Source: Desulfosarcina sp.
GTDB lineage: Bacteria; Desulfobacterota; Desulfobacteria; Desulfobacterales; Desulfosarcinaceae
Assembly: GCA_018224455.1 (NCBI GenBank)
Contig: JAGTUY010000232.1
Coordinates: forward strand, 1 to 13,954
Length of the DNA stretch: 13,954 bases
Direction of reading: 5' to 3'
This document shows, piece after piece, positions 13,305 to 13,954 of this stretch (positions are counted from its first letter, which is position 1; each line of letters begins with the position of its first letter). The notes under the pieces are model-generated. The model worked only from the letters and a program-made list of their open reading frames with translations, did not search any database and was not told the DNA's origin. Made by a program: the position numbers and the translations under genes.

Positions 13305-13954
13305 CTACCTGGCCGGTAGTTCCGTGCCGTGACTCATGATCTCGATATAGCCCGCGTAGCTGAACAGACGGTTGCGCTTCCGGGCGGTCAGCTCCTTCAC
13401 GATGCCGAGCTGCTCCAGATGGCCGAGCGCCTTGTTGACGGTGGCCGGGGTGATGCCGGTCTTCTGCACCAGCGAGCCTGAGGTGGCAATGGGATGCTCC
13501 ATCAGTGCCCGGTGGACCTGCAGGGTGGATGCCGCCGCCCGGCCGAGGCCGCTGATCTTGTCGCGATCCTGGTTCGACAGGTCGAGAAGCTGCTGGGCGG
13601 TTTCCACCGCCTGGGTGGCGGTGACGATGACCGCCTCGGCAAAGAAGTCGAGCCAGCCTTCCCAATCGCCGGTCAACCGCACGTTGTTGAGCAGCTCGTA
13701 GTAACACTGCCGGTGCGTTTTGAAATAGAGGCTGAGGTAGAGCATCGGCTCTCGCAGCACCTTTTGTTCGCACAACAACAGTGTGATCAGCAGACGCCCC
13801 AGACGGCCGTTACCGTCCAGAAACGGGTGGATCGTTGCGAACTGCACATGGGTCAGCGCTGCCTTGAGCAGCACCGGGGTCGGCTCCGGCTGGTCGTGCA
13901 GGAAAAGCTCGAGCTTGCTCATGCACGCCAACACCTCTTCGGCCGGAGGTGGAA
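13305..13954 (-). CDS. Fic-domain protein, C-terminal part (5' end beyond window)
   Basis: The minus-strand frame is open from the right edge to TAG at 13305, so about 216 residues of the C-terminal half are seen. In order they contain PPPAEEV, a typical pre-active-site segment; the Fic active-site motif HPFLDGNGRLGR (catalytic His, Asp and phosphate-binding Gly-Asn-Gly-Arg); helices following it; and a C-terminal winged-helix region (TSGSLVQKTGITPATVNKAL to ARKRNRLF). Fic enzymes usually transfer AMP from ATP to a target protein's Tyr, Ser or Thr. The inhibitory helix, if N-terminal, lies outside the window. This architecture is common as a stand-alone Fic protein in accessory DNA. Target and toxicity cannot be read from sequence. 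GTG at 13934 is internal, not the start. Confidence 0.88.
   Translation of the reverse strand, partial: PPPAEEVLACMSKLELFLHDQPEPTPVLLKAALTHVQFATIHPFLDGNGRLGRLLITLLLCEQKVLREPMLYLSLYFKTHRQCYYELLNNVRLTGDWEGWLDFFAEAVIVTATQAVETAQQLLDLSNQDRDKISGLGRAAASTLQVHRALMEHPIATSGSLVQKTGITPATVNKALGHLEQLGIVKELTARKRNRLFSYAGYIEIMSHGTELPAR

Overview
The window looks like chromosomal DNA of an anaerobic, probably sulfate-reducing or related, Desulfobacterota bacterium (Desulfobacteraceae/Desulfosarcinaceae-like). This is inferred from a monofunctional nickel CO dehydrogenase gene set, a PAS-coiled-coil-LuxR regulator of a kind frequent in that group, a strict-anaerobe type GlpA remnant, and moderately high GC with AT-rich intergenic spacers. 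No 16S rRNA, tRNA or phylogenetic marker is present, so the assignment is tentative.

Left part (1-4803), all recognisable genes on the minus strand: an orphan PAS/LuxR-type regulator; then a compact run of a two-domain (SlyD/FKBP-like plus SAM) methyltransferase, a small FMN-type pyridoxamine-phosphate-oxidase-like protein and a DUF523-DUF1722 protein; then a rho-independent terminator and an SDR oxidoreductase. The terminator lies only about 14 nt before the SDR ribosome binding site, so it may be a leader attenuator. The extreme left edge holds a possible C-terminal gene fragment and an AT-rich inverted repeat resembling a Fur box.

Centre (5296-9043), plus strand: a tight three-gene operon for an FAD/NAD(P)H oxidoreductase, a four-cluster ferredoxin-like CooF and the CO dehydrogenase catalytic subunit CooS. 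The likely electron path is CO -> CooS C cluster -> B and D clusters -> CooF -> FAD oxidoreductase -> NAD(P)+ (or the reverse). CooS keeps all C- and B-cluster ligands, but the D-cluster cysteine of the CX7C type is serine and only a CX2C pair remains, as in the [2Fe-2S] D cluster described for Desulfovibrio vulgaris CODH. No cooC, cooA or energy-converting hydrogenase gene is in the window.

Right part (9044-13954): a DUF5658 membrane protein convergent with cooS; an AT-rich divergent spacer; the decayed 5' end of an anaerobic glycerol-3-phosphate dehydrogenase (glpA) gene that ends at an in-frame TGA; a small uncharacterised protein with a good terminator; a full-length half-size ABC exporter with an unusual linker insertion; and the C-terminal part of a Fic-domain protein running off the right edge. 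I saw no CRISPR array, insertion sequence or intact tRNA. The strongest biological unit is the FAD-oxidoreductase/CooF/CooS operon; nothing else can be called a new system with confidence.
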